Source of the DNA: BOG-931 sp963781725
GTDB lineage: Bacteria > Pseudomonadota > Alphaproteobacteria > Rhizobiales > Xanthobacteraceae
Reading direction: 5' to 3'
Assembly: GCA_963781725.1 (NCBI GenBank)
Contig: CAWAGV010000002.1
Coordinates: 2,294,001-2,358,000, forward strand
DNA length: 64,000 nt
The notes under the pieces were generated by a model. The model was not told the DNA's origin, did no database searches, and was given only the letters and a program-made list of their open reading frames with translations. How positions within the stretch are numbered: position 1 is the first letter of the stretch; each line of letters begins with the position of its first letter. Positions 18,533-26,685 of this stretch are shown here, piece by piece. The position numbers were made by a program, and so were the translations under genes.

Positions 18533-20188
18533 TCAGGCGGCGGCGCCGTTCTCTTGTAGCCATTGGCGGATGATGGAAACGGTTTCGCGCGGATTCTTGT
18601 CGGCGATGTCGCCGACTTTCTGCACGGATTGGGCGTGGACCTGACCCTGCACCTGGGCGAGATCGATCATCTTGGATGTCTGGCTTAGTTCGCCCGGATT
18701 GCCGGCGTTGGCCGCGGAGGCAGGCGGGGGCGCCGCCATTGATGCGCCACTGGGCACGCCGGGCGAGGGCAGGGCGGGCGCACGGTGCTCATCCGGCGCA
18801 AGAACACGGCGCACCAGCGGCCGCACCACCATCAACAGGACGACGAAACCGAGCAGACCCATCACCACCATTTCGATGGCGCGCATGATGTCGTCTTTGG
18901 TGAACTGGAATGCCGACAGCCAGCTGGTCGGCTCGGCGATCGGCACCGGCGGCGTCTCGGCAAAGCGCAGATTGACGACTTCGACCTGGTCGCCGCGCTT
19001 TTGATCGAAGCCGATCGCGGAGCGGACCAGCGCCGAGATCTGGTCGATTTCTTCTTTGCTGCGCGGCTGATAGGTGACGTCGCCCTTGTCGTTCTTGGTG
19101 TAGTTGCCGTCGACCAGCACGGCCACCGAAACGCGATTGAGCCGGCCGCCCTCGATCACCTCGGTCTTGGTGGTCTTGGAGATTTCGTAGTTGAGGATTT
19201 CTTCCGATTTCCGGCTTTCGTCGCCGCGTGCAGCGCCCTGATTGGCGTTGGGCTGGCGCTGGCCGCCGGGAATCTCGTTGCCGACGGTGACCTGATTGTC
19301 CTTGCCCTCGTTGCTTGCCGAGGTTTCTTCCCGCGTCTGGCTGGATCGGACGACGCGGCCTTCCGGATCGTATCGGTCGGAGGTTTGCGTCACGCGATTG
19401 AAGTCGAAATCCGCGGCGACCTGCACGCGGGAATGATCCGGCCCGACCACCGACGAGACGATGCCTTCGACCTGCGTTCGCAGCCGCTTCTCGAACGCGG
19501 CCTGGCGCTCGTCGGAGCTGATGTCTCCGCCGTTCGGATCGCTGGCCGCTCCGTCGGCGAGAAGCTGGCCCTGCTCGTTGACGATCGACACCCGTTCCGG
19601 CCGCAAGCCGCTGACCGCGGTGGCAACGAGATGGCGAATGGCGCGAACCTGTTGCGGCTCGAGCGCGCCGCGGACCTTCAGCACGATGGATGCGGTGGCT
19701 TCGGCCTTGTCCCGCGAGAACAGCGGACGATCCGGCATCACCAGGTGAACGCGGGCGTCCTGGACCCGGTCGAGCGCGCGGATGGTGCGGGCCAGCTCGC
19801 CCTCGATGGCCCTTATATTATTGATATTCTGGACGAAACTGGTGGTCCCCAGGGCGTCGGATTTGTCGAAAATCTCGTAGCCGACGCCGCCGCCCTTGGG
19901 CAGGCCGGATTCGGCAAGCGACATGCGGAGCCGGCCGACGCGGTCCTTCGGCACCATGATGACGCCGCCGTCATTCTTGAGCTCGTAGGGAATGGCCTGC
20001 CGATCCAGTTCCTTCACGATCGCGGCGGAATCGTCGAAGGTCAGATCGGTGAACAGCGGTGTCATCTGCGGCGTCGTGACCCGCATGATGAGGAAGACGA
20101 AGAAGCCGATCAGGGCGATGGTGACGGCGCCCATCGCCGCGATACGTCCAGCGCCGATAGCTTTGACGAACTCGACCAGACCTCGCAC
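18533..20188 (-). CDS. fliF: flagellar MS-ring protein FliF
   Basis: A 551-residue MS-ring protein with two membrane segments (about residues 18-38 and 440-460), a YscJ-like periplasmic region (TPLFTDLTFDDSAAIVKELD, then ALDRVQDARVHLVMP) and a cytoplasmic C-terminal tail that binds FliG. I place the start at GTG 20188, because a GGAGGAAG ribosome site is about 8 bases upstream and the protein then begins VRGLVEFVKAIGAG, as in relatives; another GTG lies at 20227. It is the first gene of the fliF-fliG-fliH-fliN-flbD operon, with a CtrA-like site 65 bp upstream. Confidence 0.93.
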   Translation of the reverse strand: MRGLVEFVKAIGAGRIAAMGAVTIALIGFFVFLIMRVTTPQMTPLFTDLTFDDSAAIVKELDRQAIPYELKNDGGVIMVPKDRVGRLRMSLAESGLPKGGGVGYEIFDKSDALGTTSFVQNINNIRAIEGELARTIRALDRVQDARVHLVMPDRPLFSRDKAEATASIVLKVRGALEPQQVRAIRHLVATAVSGLRPERVSIVNEQGQLLADGAASDPNGGDISSDERQAAFEKRLRTQVEGIVSSVVGPDHSRVQVAADFDFNRVTQTSDRYDPEGRVVRSSQTREETSASNEGKDNQVTVGNEIPGGQRQPNANQGAARGDESRKSEEILNYEISKTTKTEVIEGGRLNRVSVAVLVDGNYTKNDKGDVTYQPRSKEEIDQISALVRSAIGFDQKRGDQVEVVNLRFAETPPVPIAEPTSWLSAFQFTKDDIMRAIEMVVMGLLGFVVLLMVVRPLVRRVLAPDEHRAPALPSPGVPSGASMAAPPPASAANAGNPGELSQTSKMIDLAQVQGQVHAQSVQKVGDIADKNPRETVSIIRQWLQENGAAA

Positions 20189-20252
20189 CGGGCTGCTTCC
20201 TCCGCCAGGCGACGCCGCGCGCCGCACCCGGCAAGATTTGCCCGGTGGATGG

Positions 20253-20267
20253 TTAGCGCCCGGTTAA
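20253..20267 (-). promoter_or_regulatory. CtrA-like site upstream of fliF
   Basis: Read in the gene direction it is TTAA-CCGGGCG-CTAA, followed by CCAT, one base off TTAA-N7-TTAA. It is 65 bp upstream of the chosen fliF start. In Caulobacter the fliF operon is a CtrA-driven early flagellar operon, which supports the call. Binding is not shown. Confidence 0.5.
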
Positions 20268-20380
20268 TTTCAGCGAAAATGCCTGCCGCCGCTTTCGGTT
20301 GGCCGCGGAGTGTGGCCGCGGCGCACGCCCGAGGGGGCGGTGCGAGGCAAAGGCGCAAGGCAAAGGCACAGGACAAAATG

Positions 20381-20408
20381 AAAAACGCCGGCCAAGGTGA
20401 CCGGCGTT
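20381..20408 (-). terminator. rho-independent terminator after sciP
   Basis: On the minus strand AACGCCGG and CCGGCGTT form an 8-bp GC-rich stem, followed by TTTTTCATTTT. It lies about 34 bp after the sciP stop codon and before the fliF promoter region, so it separates sciP from the fliF operon. Confidence 0.75.
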
Positions 20409-20441
20409 GTTTCCAGATCGGTAAGACCGATTAAGCGTGCG

Positions 20442-20717
20442 TTACTGACGGTATTGCTGAATGCGCGTCGTACGCAGGCCGGCGAGGCCGTGCTGCTCGA
20501 TCGAATACTGCCAGGCCAGGAATTCTTCGACGGTCAGCGTGTAGCGGCTGCAGGCTTCTTCCAGCGACAGCAAGCCGCCGCGAACCGCAGCAACCACTTC
20601 CGCCTTGCGGCGAATAACCCAGCGCTTGGTTCCCGGAGCGGGCAAATCCGCGATCGTCAGGGGGGAACCGTCCGGCCCGATGACGTATTTCACCCTCGGG
20701 CGATGAGGTTCATTCAT
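20442..20717 (-). CDS. sciP: SciP (DUF1153), small CtrA-inhibitor-type DNA-binding protein
   Basis: A 91-residue helix-turn-helix protein beginning MNEPHRPRVKYVIGPDGSPL, with RRKAEVVAAVRGGLLSLEEA and RYTLTVEEFLAWQ. This matches Caulobacter SciP closely in length and sequence; SciP binds CtrA or CtrA-controlled promoters and blocks early cell-cycle and flagellar transcription. The ATG at 20717 gives the family N-terminus; an upstream start at 20765 would add 16 residues. The gene sits between flagellar operons, has its own CtrA-like box at 20772-20786 and its own terminator. Confidence 0.9.
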   Translation of the reverse strand: MNEPHRPRVKYVIGPDGSPLTIADLPAPGTKRWVIRRKAEVVAAVRGGLLSLEEACSRYTLTVEEFLAWQYSIEQHGLAGLRTTRIQQYRQ

Positions 20718-20771
20718 ATCAACTCTCACAAACTCGACTACGCTACAGGTTGTGAGGTTACCCATGGCGGC

Positions 20772-20786
20772 TTAAAATTTACCTAA
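20772..20786 (-). promoter_or_regulatory. CtrA-like site upstream of sciP
   Basis: TTAG-GTAAATT-TTAA in the gene direction, one base off the CtrA consensus, about 55 bp before the sciP start. Control of sciP by CtrA is known in Caulobacter, so the position makes sense. Confidence 0.45.
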
Positions 20787-20860
20787 GCAAGCTGGGAAAA
20801 TGACAGCGTTCGCCCCATTTCCCGCTCCGGACATCGCTGGATTCTGATCGGGCTCGTCCG

Positions 20861-21619
20861 CTAGAGCACCTGGAGGAGGCTGGCGATGCTCGAGTTGAGA
20901 CTGCTGATGCTGCTGCCGAGGCTGCTCAGGGAGCCGAGGCTGCTGTTGGTGATCGACTGGATCGCGCTGATCGGATAGCTCTGGCCGCCCACCGTGACCT
21001 GCGGCGGACTCTGGCTGACATCGACGGCAGTGACGGTGCCCTGCACCTGCGGCGAAACCGTTACAGCGGAGCCATTGGCGCCGGTCGCCGTGATCGCCAG
21101 CGTGTAGGTGCCGTCGGGGTAAGTGATGTCGTTATTGCCCTTGCCGTTCCACGTATAGGTCTGATTGCCGGTGCTCAGTGTTGTCGTGCCGGTGTAGACG
21201 ACCTGGCCGCTCGAATTGGTGATGGTGACGCTGCCAGTCGCCGGGGACGGGGAGTTAAGATTCCACGATGCCGGCTGACCGGTGGCATTCGCCAAGGTCC
21301 CGGCGCTGCTGTTGACCGTGACGCTCGACCCGAGGAATTGCATCGCTTGCGTCGCTGCCGAGGTCTGCTGCAGCGTGATCAGGGTTTGCAGGTTGGAGTT
21401 TTCGTTGATCTGCTGCTCGACCGAGGCGAATTCGACGAGCTGCTCGGTGAACTGATTGGTATCGAGCGGAGACAGCGGGTCCTGGTTCTGCAATTGCGTC
21501 GTCAGCAATTGCAGGAAGGTATCGAAATTGCCCGCGATCTCCTGCGAACCGGCGACGGTTATGTTTTGCGAAGCGGCGGAGCTGCTCGCTGCGACGGTCG
21601 TTGGCGAAACTGTAGACAT
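20861..21619 (-). CDS. flgD: flagellar hook-capping protein FlgD
   Basis: A 252-residue hook assembly scaffold. The conserved N-terminus shows FDTFLQLLTTQLQNQDPLSP and NQFTEQLVEFASVEQQ (about residues 28-75). A FlgD Ig-like domain follows (VTITNSSGQVVYTG, YTWNGKGNNDITYPDGTYTL). The last 30 residues are a Ser/Leu-rich repeat (SLSSLGSSISSLNSSIASLL), which is unusual and could be a coiled or amyloid-like tail. It lies 22 bp after fliK, with which it must be co-transcribed. Confidence 0.92.
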   Translation of the reverse strand: MSTVSPTTVAASSSAASQNITVAGSQEIAGNFDTFLQLLTTQLQNQDPLSPLDTNQFTEQLVEFASVEQQINENSNLQTLITLQQTSAATQAMQFLGSSVTVNSSAGTLANATGQPASWNLNSPSPATGSVTITNSSGQVVYTGTTTLSTGNQTYTWNGKGNNDITYPDGTYTLAITATGANGSAVTVSPQVQGTVTAVDVSQSPPQVTVGGQSYPISAIQSITNSSLGSLSSLGSSISSLNSSIASLLQVL

Positions 21620-21641
21620 GGCCGATCCTTAAGGTTTCCGA

Positions 21642-23432
21642 TCAGACGCGAATATCGACGCCGGTGCCCAACCCCAGGCGATTGTAGATTTGCGCCGACT
21701 GCACGGTCGGCAGGCTGGCGTCGGGAACGACAAGCTGAGGCGTGTTCTGCTGCGTGCCGTTGCCGCCGTTGTTGTTCTGCTGGCCGGCGAACGATTGATC
21801 GCGCAACGAGAATTGCAGGCCATTGTCAGCGGTTTTCAGGCCGGCCTGGTCCAGCGCCTGCTGCAATTGGGGTTGCTGGTCTTGCAGCAATTGCAGCGTG
21901 TCGGCGCGGTCGACAGTGATATGCGAGGTCACGTGGCCGTCGCTGTCGACGCCGAGACGGACCTCAATGCGGCCAAGCTCGGGCGGATCGAGGCGGATGT
22001 CGAATTGAGTGGAGCCGGCCTGCGCGCGGCTGGCGATCGCCACCGCAAGGCCGGCGACCGGGACGCTGTTCGTTGCGTTTGGCGCCGCCGGCGCGGTTGT
22101 GCCTGCCGACGGGGACGACGGGCTGGCGGCGGCGATGCCGAAATTCGGCAGACCGGTGGCGTCGGCCTTTGTGCTTGCGGACGCGGTCTGGCTGTCAGCC
22201 GACCCTGAGCTATCCGAGGTCACTGCGGCGGCGAACGTTTCGGCGCGCGGCGAGGACTGGTCGCCGGCCGCGGGGAGAACATTGCCGGGAAGCGGCGCCG
22301 GCCCGGCATTGCCGGTGGCCGGCTGGCCTTGCTGCGCGTTGGTCGCATCCGGCGCCGGCGCGCTCGGGGCATTGTTGGCGCTGAATTGCTTGTTGGCTTT
22401 GAGCTCGGGATTTCCGGTTGCCGGCGCTGGCTTGGCCGCTTCGGTATCATTTGAAACCTGCGCCGCCGCACTGTCCTTGCCGCCAGCCAGGATCTGGGCG
22501 AGCCGGGTGCGGGATTTCGTTCCGTCGCCGATCTGCACATCCGTCGAGGTGTTGCCTGACGTTTGCTGTGCGTTGATCGGGCTGTTCACGGTGATCGCGG
22601 CCGCGACCGGCTGTGCAGCCGCCTGCTGTATTTGCGCTGAAGTTGCGGCGTTGTCGTCGCTACCGCCGTTCGACGCGGCGTCGGTGCTGTCGTCGCTGGA
22701 ATCGTGTGACGACGACGATCCGGACGGCTTATCTGATGAATCGGCCGCCTGGAGTTTCGACCCGGCCAGCGCAGCATTTACGGCTGCGATGATTCCGGCA
22801 ACGTCCGTCGCGCCTGGTGCCGAGGTGTTGGCGGCATTGCCGCTGTCATCCGGGTTGGCGGTCGAACCCGCCGGGACCGGTGTTTGCGCGGCGGCATTCG
22901 TCGTGGCTTGCCCATTGCCGGCTGTAGCTGCCTTGGCGGCGGCCAGAATCGTGCTCAGCTTGTCGGCGATTGATCCCGCGCCGGACTTGCCTTTGCCGCC
23001 TGCCGGCGAAGGCAGTGAAACGTCGATGCCTGGCTTCGCACCATTGGCCTTCGCGGCCGCCAGGATGAGATGGCCGCCCGCGGCGTCGGCGAAGATATGC
23101 TCGTCAGTTGCGGTGGTCGCGTCCGGCGAGCCGGACGCAGATGACGTGGTATCGGCCGTCTGGTCGCCGGTCTTATCAGCTGTCTGGTTACCCGTCTTGT
23201 CGGCGGTCTTGGCGCCGGTCGCCGTGTTGTTTCCAGGGGACGGCGCGGAAGGCGCTTTTGGGTCTGGTTGGGCGGCCCCGGAGGCGGCGGCCGGGTCCTG
23301 TCCCGACGTCGCGGCGTCGAACATGGCGGAAAACGGGTCGCTGTCGTTATCCGGCGCGGATCCCGCGGTCTGCGGCGGCCGGGAGGCCGCGAAACTGGAC
23401 GCGGCGTGAACGTGAGACGCTACACTCGACAC
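21642..23432 (-). CDS. fliK: flagellar hook-length control protein FliK
   Basis: A 596-residue protein. Residues 1 to about 470 are low-complexity and rich in Ala, Ser, Asp, Gly and Thr, including a short repeat NQTADKTGDQTADTT. The C-terminal Flg_hook domain (about 480-570) carries FDIRLDPPELGRIEVRLGVD and QLLQDQQPQLQQALDQAGL. FliK measures the hook during export and switches substrate class. I chose GTG 23432 (VSSVASHVHAASSFAAS), which has an AGAGG upstream; a further GTG at 23489 would extend it by 19 residues. It is followed closely by flgD. Confidence 0.88.
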   Translation of the reverse strand: MSSVASHVHAASSFAASRPPQTAGSAPDNDSDPFSAMFDAATSGQDPAAASGAAQPDPKAPSAPSPGNNTATGAKTADKTGNQTADKTGDQTADTTSSASGSPDATTATDEHIFADAAGGHLILAAAKANGAKPGIDVSLPSPAGGKGKSGAGSIADKLSTILAAAKAATAGNGQATTNAAAQTPVPAGSTANPDDSGNAANTSAPGATDVAGIIAAVNAALAGSKLQAADSSDKPSGSSSSHDSSDDSTDAASNGGSDDNAATSAQIQQAAAQPVAAAITVNSPINAQQTSGNTSTDVQIGDGTKSRTRLAQILAGGKDSAAAQVSNDTEAAKPAPATGNPELKANKQFSANNAPSAPAPDATNAQQGQPATGNAGPAPLPGNVLPAAGDQSSPRAETFAAAVTSDSSGSADSQTASASTKADATGLPNFGIAAASPSSPSAGTTAPAAPNATNSVPVAGLAVAIASRAQAGSTQFDIRLDPPELGRIEVRLGVDSDGHVTSHITVDRADTLQLLQDQQPQLQQALDQAGLKTADNGLQFSLRDQSFAGQQNNNGGNGTQQNTPQLVVPDASLPTVQSAQIYNRLGLGTGVDIRV

Positions 23433-23493
23433 TGCAAAGACCTCTGGATTCAATCTGGCCCGGTGTGCTGCCTGCAACCGGCGGGCCACCGGC

Positions 23494-23520
23494 TGAATCA
23501 GATAAAATCTTTTTGATTCA
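23494..23520. promoter_or_regulatory. inverted repeat TGAATCA-N13-TGATTCA between fliK and mnmA
   Basis: Two 7-bp arms, TGAATCA and TGATTCA, enclose an AT-rich 13-bp core that itself contains AGAT-AAA-ATCT. It lies about 60 bp upstream of the fliK start, in the divergent spacer. It could be an operator for fliK-flgD; no regulator is implied by the sequence. Confidence 0.3.
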
Positions 23521-23568
23521 AATACTTAGCTGGAAAGAGCAAAGGCGTCCGACGGCAGTCCTTGCGCA

Positions 23569-23594
23569 GGGGCGGCAAAATTTGCCGCTTCCCC
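23569..23594. promoter_or_regulatory. palindrome in the mnmA leader
   Basis: CGGCAAA-A-TTTGCCG is a near-perfect palindrome flanked by GGGG and CCCC, 90 bp upstream of the mnmA start. It could be a protein-binding dyad or a leader hairpin. There is no T-run behind it. Confidence 0.3.
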
Positions 23595-23683
23595 GTCGGA
23601 GGAGTTGCAATTGCCGCCAACAATGGCGGATAGGGAGGCTGACGCTTATACTAATGAGTGGAAAGCGGAACGCCCGGATCGCC

Positions 23684-24871
23684 ATGTTGAACGGACTCGA
23701 TATCGAGGGACGGCCCGCCGACACGCGCGTTGTCGTCGCGATGTCGGGCGGGGTGGATTCCTCGGTCACCGCGGCCCTGTTGGCCGATGCCGGATATGAC
23801 GTGGTTGGCATCACGCTCCAGCTCTACGACCACGGCGCCGCCACCCACCGCAAAGGCGCGTGTTGCGCCGGCCGCGATATCCATGATGCCCGCGCGGTCG
23901 CCGAGCGCATCGGCATTCCGCATTACGTGCTCGACTACGAAAACCGTTTCAAGGAAGCGGTGATCGACCGGTTTGCGCAAAGCTATGTCGCCGGCGAAAC
24001 GCCGGTGCCGTGCGTGGAATGCAACCAGTCGATCAAATTCCGCGATCTGCTCGACACCGCGCGCGAGCTTGGCGCCGGCGTTCTGGCGACCGGACACTAT
24101 GTGGCCTCGCGCGCGCTGCCGGGCGGCGGCCGCGCGCTTTATCGCGCCCGCGAGGCGGAACGCGACCAGAGCTATTTCCTTTTTGGCACCACGCGCGCGC
24201 AGCTCGCGTTCTTGCGCTTTCCGCTCGGCGATCGCACCAAGACCGAGACGCGGGAATTGGCGCGCCGCTTCGGTCTGGCGGTGGCCGACAAGCAGGACAG
24301 CCAGGACATCTGTTTCGTGCCGAGCGGACATTATGCCGAGGTCATCGAGCGGCTGCGGCCGGGCGCCGCCGGCCCCGGCGAGATCGTCGATCTCGACGGC
24401 CGTGTGCTCGGCCATCACGACGGCATCATCCATTTCACGGTCGGCCAGCGGCGCGGCCTCGGCATCGCCACCGGCGCGCCGCTTTATGTGGTGCGGCTCG
24501 ACGCCAATTCCCGCCGCGTCGTTGTCGGCCCGCGCGAAGCGCTTCGCACCAGCCGCATCCGTTTGCGCGACATCAACTGGATCGGGGACGGCGCTATCGA
24601 GCAGTCGATCGACGGCGCCGAGATTTTCGTCAAGGTCCGCTCGACCCGGCCGCCGCAGCCGGCGTGGCTGCGGCACAGCGCCGACGGCGGCATCGAGGTC
24701 GAACTGATCGGCAGCGAAGACGGCGTTTCGCCGGGCCAAGCCTGCGCGTTCTACGATGCCGCCGACGGCCAGTCGCGCGTGCTCGGCGGCGGCATGATCG
24801 CAAGCACGGTCGCCGCGGCTAAGACCCGGCAATCCGACATCGCCAATATCGCCCTGGCGGCCTCGCGCTGA
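23684..24871 (+). CDS. mnmA: tRNA-specific 2-thiouridylase MnmA
   Basis: A 395-residue enzyme that thiolates U34 of tRNA-Lys, tRNA-Glu and tRNA-Gln using ATP and relayed sulfur. The PP-loop SGGVDSS is at 21-27. Catalytic cysteines are seen in CVECN (C112) and in QDICFVPSG near residue 208. The tRNA-binding insertion and C-terminal beta barrel are present (GQRRGLGIATGAPLYVV). The ATG at 23684 gives the usual MLNGLDIEGRP start; an in-frame ATG at 23654 would add 10 residues. It is followed after 11 bp by the methyltransferase gene. Confidence 0.94.
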   Translation: MLNGLDIEGRPADTRVVVAMSGGVDSSVTAALLADAGYDVVGITLQLYDHGAATHRKGACCAGRDIHDARAVAERIGIPHYVLDYENRFKEAVIDRFAQSYVAGETPVPCVECNQSIKFRDLLDTARELGAGVLATGHYVASRALPGGGRALYRAREAERDQSYFLFGTTRAQLAFLRFPLGDRTKTETRELARRFGLAVADKQDSQDICFVPSGHYAEVIERLRPGAAGPGEIVDLDGRVLGHHDGIIHFTVGQRRGLGIATGAPLYVVRLDANSRRVVVGPREALRTSRIRLRDINWIGDGAIEQSIDGAEIFVKVRSTRPPQPAWLRHSADGGIEVELIGSEDGVSPGQACAFYDAADGQSRVLGGGMIASTVAAAKTRQSDIANIALAASR

Positions 24872-24882
24872 CCCGAACGCAA

Positions 24883-25530
24883 ATGGCCGCGGAATTCGAC
24901 AAGGACACCGTAGCCAAGGCTTATGCGCGCTGGGCGCCGGTTTACGACATCGTTTTCGGCGCGGTGTTCGATCGCGGGCGCAAGGCCTCGATCGCGGCCG
25001 CGGAGCGGATCGGCGGCCGCATCCTCGAGGTCGGCGTCGGCACCGGATTGTCGCTGCCGGATTACGCCTGGACCAATCGCCTCACCGGCATCGATCTGTC
25101 CGCGCCGATGCTGCGCAAGGCCAAGGACCGGGTGGCCGAGCATCGGCTGACCAACGTCGACGCGCTCGCGGTGATGGATGCGCAGCGGCTGGGTTTTCAG
25201 GACGGCGCATTCGATGTCGTGGTCGCGCAATATGTCATCACCGCGGTGCCCGATCCGGAAGCGACGCTGGACGAATTCGCGCGCGTGGTGCGGGCCGGCG
25301 GCGAGATCATTCTGGTCAATCATCTCGGCGCCGAGACCGGCCTGCGCGCGGTTTTCGAGGGCTGGTTCGCTCCGGTGGCGCTCCGGCTCGGCTGGCGGCC
25401 GGAATTCCGCTGGGAACGCCTGGCGCGATGGGCCGAAAGCCATGGCGGCGTGGCCATCATCGAACGCCGGGCGATGCCGCCGCTCGGGCATTTCTCGCTG
25501 ATCCGGTTCGGCCGGCTTGCGGCGGCGTAG
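24883..25530 (+). CDS. pmtA: PmtA-like phosphatidylethanolamine N-methyltransferase (SAM-dependent)
   Basis: A 215-residue class I methyltransferase. SAM motif I is ILEVGVGTGLSLP (about 46-58), motif II region LTGIDLSAPML, and motif IV VVVAQYVITAVPDP. The length and the sequence EFDKDTVAKAYARWAPVYD plus VRAGGEIILVNH resemble the short PmtA enzymes of rhizobia and Rhodobacter that convert phosphatidylethanolamine to phosphatidylcholine. A different small-molecule methyltransferase cannot be excluded. It starts 11 bp after mnmA, and tRNA-Met follows. Confidence 0.78.
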   Translation: MAAEFDKDTVAKAYARWAPVYDIVFGAVFDRGRKASIAAAERIGGRILEVGVGTGLSLPDYAWTNRLTGIDLSAPMLRKAKDRVAEHRLTNVDALAVMDAQRLGFQDGAFDVVVAQYVITAVPDPEATLDEFARVVRAGGEIILVNHLGAETGLRAVFEGWFAPVALRLGWRPEFRWERLARWAESHGGVAIIERRAMPPLGHFSLIRFGRLAAA

Positions 25531-25638
25531 CGCCAACATCCGGAAATTTCTGAGAAATTATCCCCTTGGAAAGGCAGGCAAACTGCCCTAAATGTTGCCC
25601 GCCGGCGCTAGCCCCATGGTCCGCCGGAGATCTGCGAT

Positions 25639-25715
25639 GGCGGGGTAGCTCAGTTGGTTAGAGCAGCGGAATCATAATCCGGAGGTCGGGGGTTCAAATC
25701 CCTCCCCCGCTACCA
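25639..25715 (+). tRNA. tRNA-Met (anticodon CAT), elongator type
   Basis: A 77-base cloverleaf with encoded CCA. The acceptor GGCGGGG pairs with CCCCGCT (G1-U72 wobble), the D-stem is GCTC/GAGC, the anticodon loop is ATCATAA with CAT at 34-36, and the T-arm is GGGGG-TTCAAAT-CCCTC. The anticodon stem has a G27-G43 mismatch. The tRNA lacks initiator features such as the GGG/CCC anticodon stem. The body resembles elongator Met rather than Ile2, though the anticodon alone cannot exclude lysidine-modified Ile. Confidence 0.9.
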
Positions 25716-26064
25716 GCAGTCACCCGCAGGCCATAGTCATTCTCTGAAATCCTTATCTTCGGTGCCGGCAGAGTGCCTGGCGCCGAAACCGGGCCGGCTT
25801 TTTCGGAAGCCTGCGAGAAGAGCGACAAAGGGATGGAGAGTGGACGCTCGCCACGACCCCAAAAATGTCCGCTCTGTGGGGTGAAGCAGACATCGCAATT
25901 TGACAGCGCGATGTCGCCTTTTGACCCACAACGGACATTCTGCGGGATCTTAGGCCGTGGTATTGTTCGAATAACGTGAGCGGCGCGGCGTCCGCCGAAC
26001 TTAACTTGTGACCCGCGAGGCGTTTGCTAGTTCATGTGTTTTAGCCGACACTCCCCGAGTATAA
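25716..26064. other. intergenic region after tRNA-Met, start of a decayed patch
   Basis: This 349-bp spacer holds one clear feature, the nested palindrome at 25864-25939. Overlapping reading frames here (for example one reading MSPFDPQRTFC) are translations of that repeat and not genes. I did not find a copy of the tRNA 3' end that would mark an integration site. Confidence 0.5.
25864..25939. repeat. nested palindromic repeat element, about 76 bp
   Basis: Outer arms start AATGTCCG and end CGGACATT, with TGTGGGG/ACCCACA inside. Inner arms are GACATCGC and GCGATGTC around an AATTTGACA loop. Together they form one long imperfect hairpin. Sequences of this kind, often mis-called as small proteins, are dispersed in Bradyrhizobium-like genomes; copy number here cannot be seen. 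Confidence 0.6.
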
Positions 26065-26517
26065 ATGACTGCTCCGTCACAGGGTTACGCGCTTGAGGCA
26101 ACGGAAGGCGAACGCCTCGTTTTGCGTGGTGGCAACATCTTCATCAAGGCCGATCCGACGAAGGGCTCGGCGGGTCTCGCGATGGGAACACAGCAGGTTC
26201 CTTTGGGCGTCGGAATTCCAATCCATCGGCATTTCCAGATGGATGAGGTTTTTTACGTCTTGGATGGAGGCGGCACCTTCGTTCTGGACGACGTGCGCCA
26301 TCCCATTGAAAACGGAGCTTCAATCTTCATTCCGAAAAATGCTTGGCACGGCTTTGAGAATCCCGATCGCGAACTGCTTCTGCTCTGGGCCGTCACTCCC
26401 CCAGGCTTGGAAGCCTTTTTCCGCGAAGTCGCTAGTCCGCCTGGAGCGCCGGCAACGCCGCGCACAAAAGATCAGTTAAATGAGATAGCCCGAAAATATG
26501 GCACAGAGTTTCGATAA
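26065..26517 (+). CDS. cupin domain protein
   Basis: A 150-residue single-domain cupin. Motif 1 is GIPIHRHFQMDEVFYVLDGGG (about residues 50-70, with His, His and Glu as metal ligands), and motif 2 is FIPKNAWHGFEN with the last His. Cupins of this size are often dioxygenases, isomerases or sugar/ligand-binding proteins; the substrate is unknown. The start ATG lacks a good ribosome site. Its codon use looks more AT-rich than that of the flanking genes, as in the rest of the tRNA-adjacent patch, suggesting transfer. Confidence 0.8.
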   Translation: MTAPSQGYALEATEGERLVLRGGNIFIKADPTKGSAGLAMGTQQVPLGVGIPIHRHFQMDEVFYVLDGGGTFVLDDVRHPIENGASIFIPKNAWHGFENPDRELLLLWAVTPPGLEAFFREVASPPGAPATPRTKDQLNEIARKYGTEFR

Positions 26518-26685
26518 GACGCGATTGACCCAGAGCGACAAATCCGAACGCTTTTCGTTGTTGTAGCTGCGAATTCGTCCCTTTTCCTGAAGATTAAAAT
26601 TACATAGGCTTCAGAGAATTTTCTGTGAATTAGAAAATCAAAGAAGTCGAAATGAGCAATTCAGTGGGATGATGAGCATGCTCGA
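26518..26685. other. AT-rich spacer
   Basis: Markedly AT-rich for this genome. I see no gene, hairpin or clear promoter in it. Confidence 0.4.

Noticed and set aside
25737..25938. Two overlapping minus-strand ORFs of 61-64 codons after tRNA-Met
   Set aside because: They are translations of the palindromic repeat and its flank; no ribosome site or domain.
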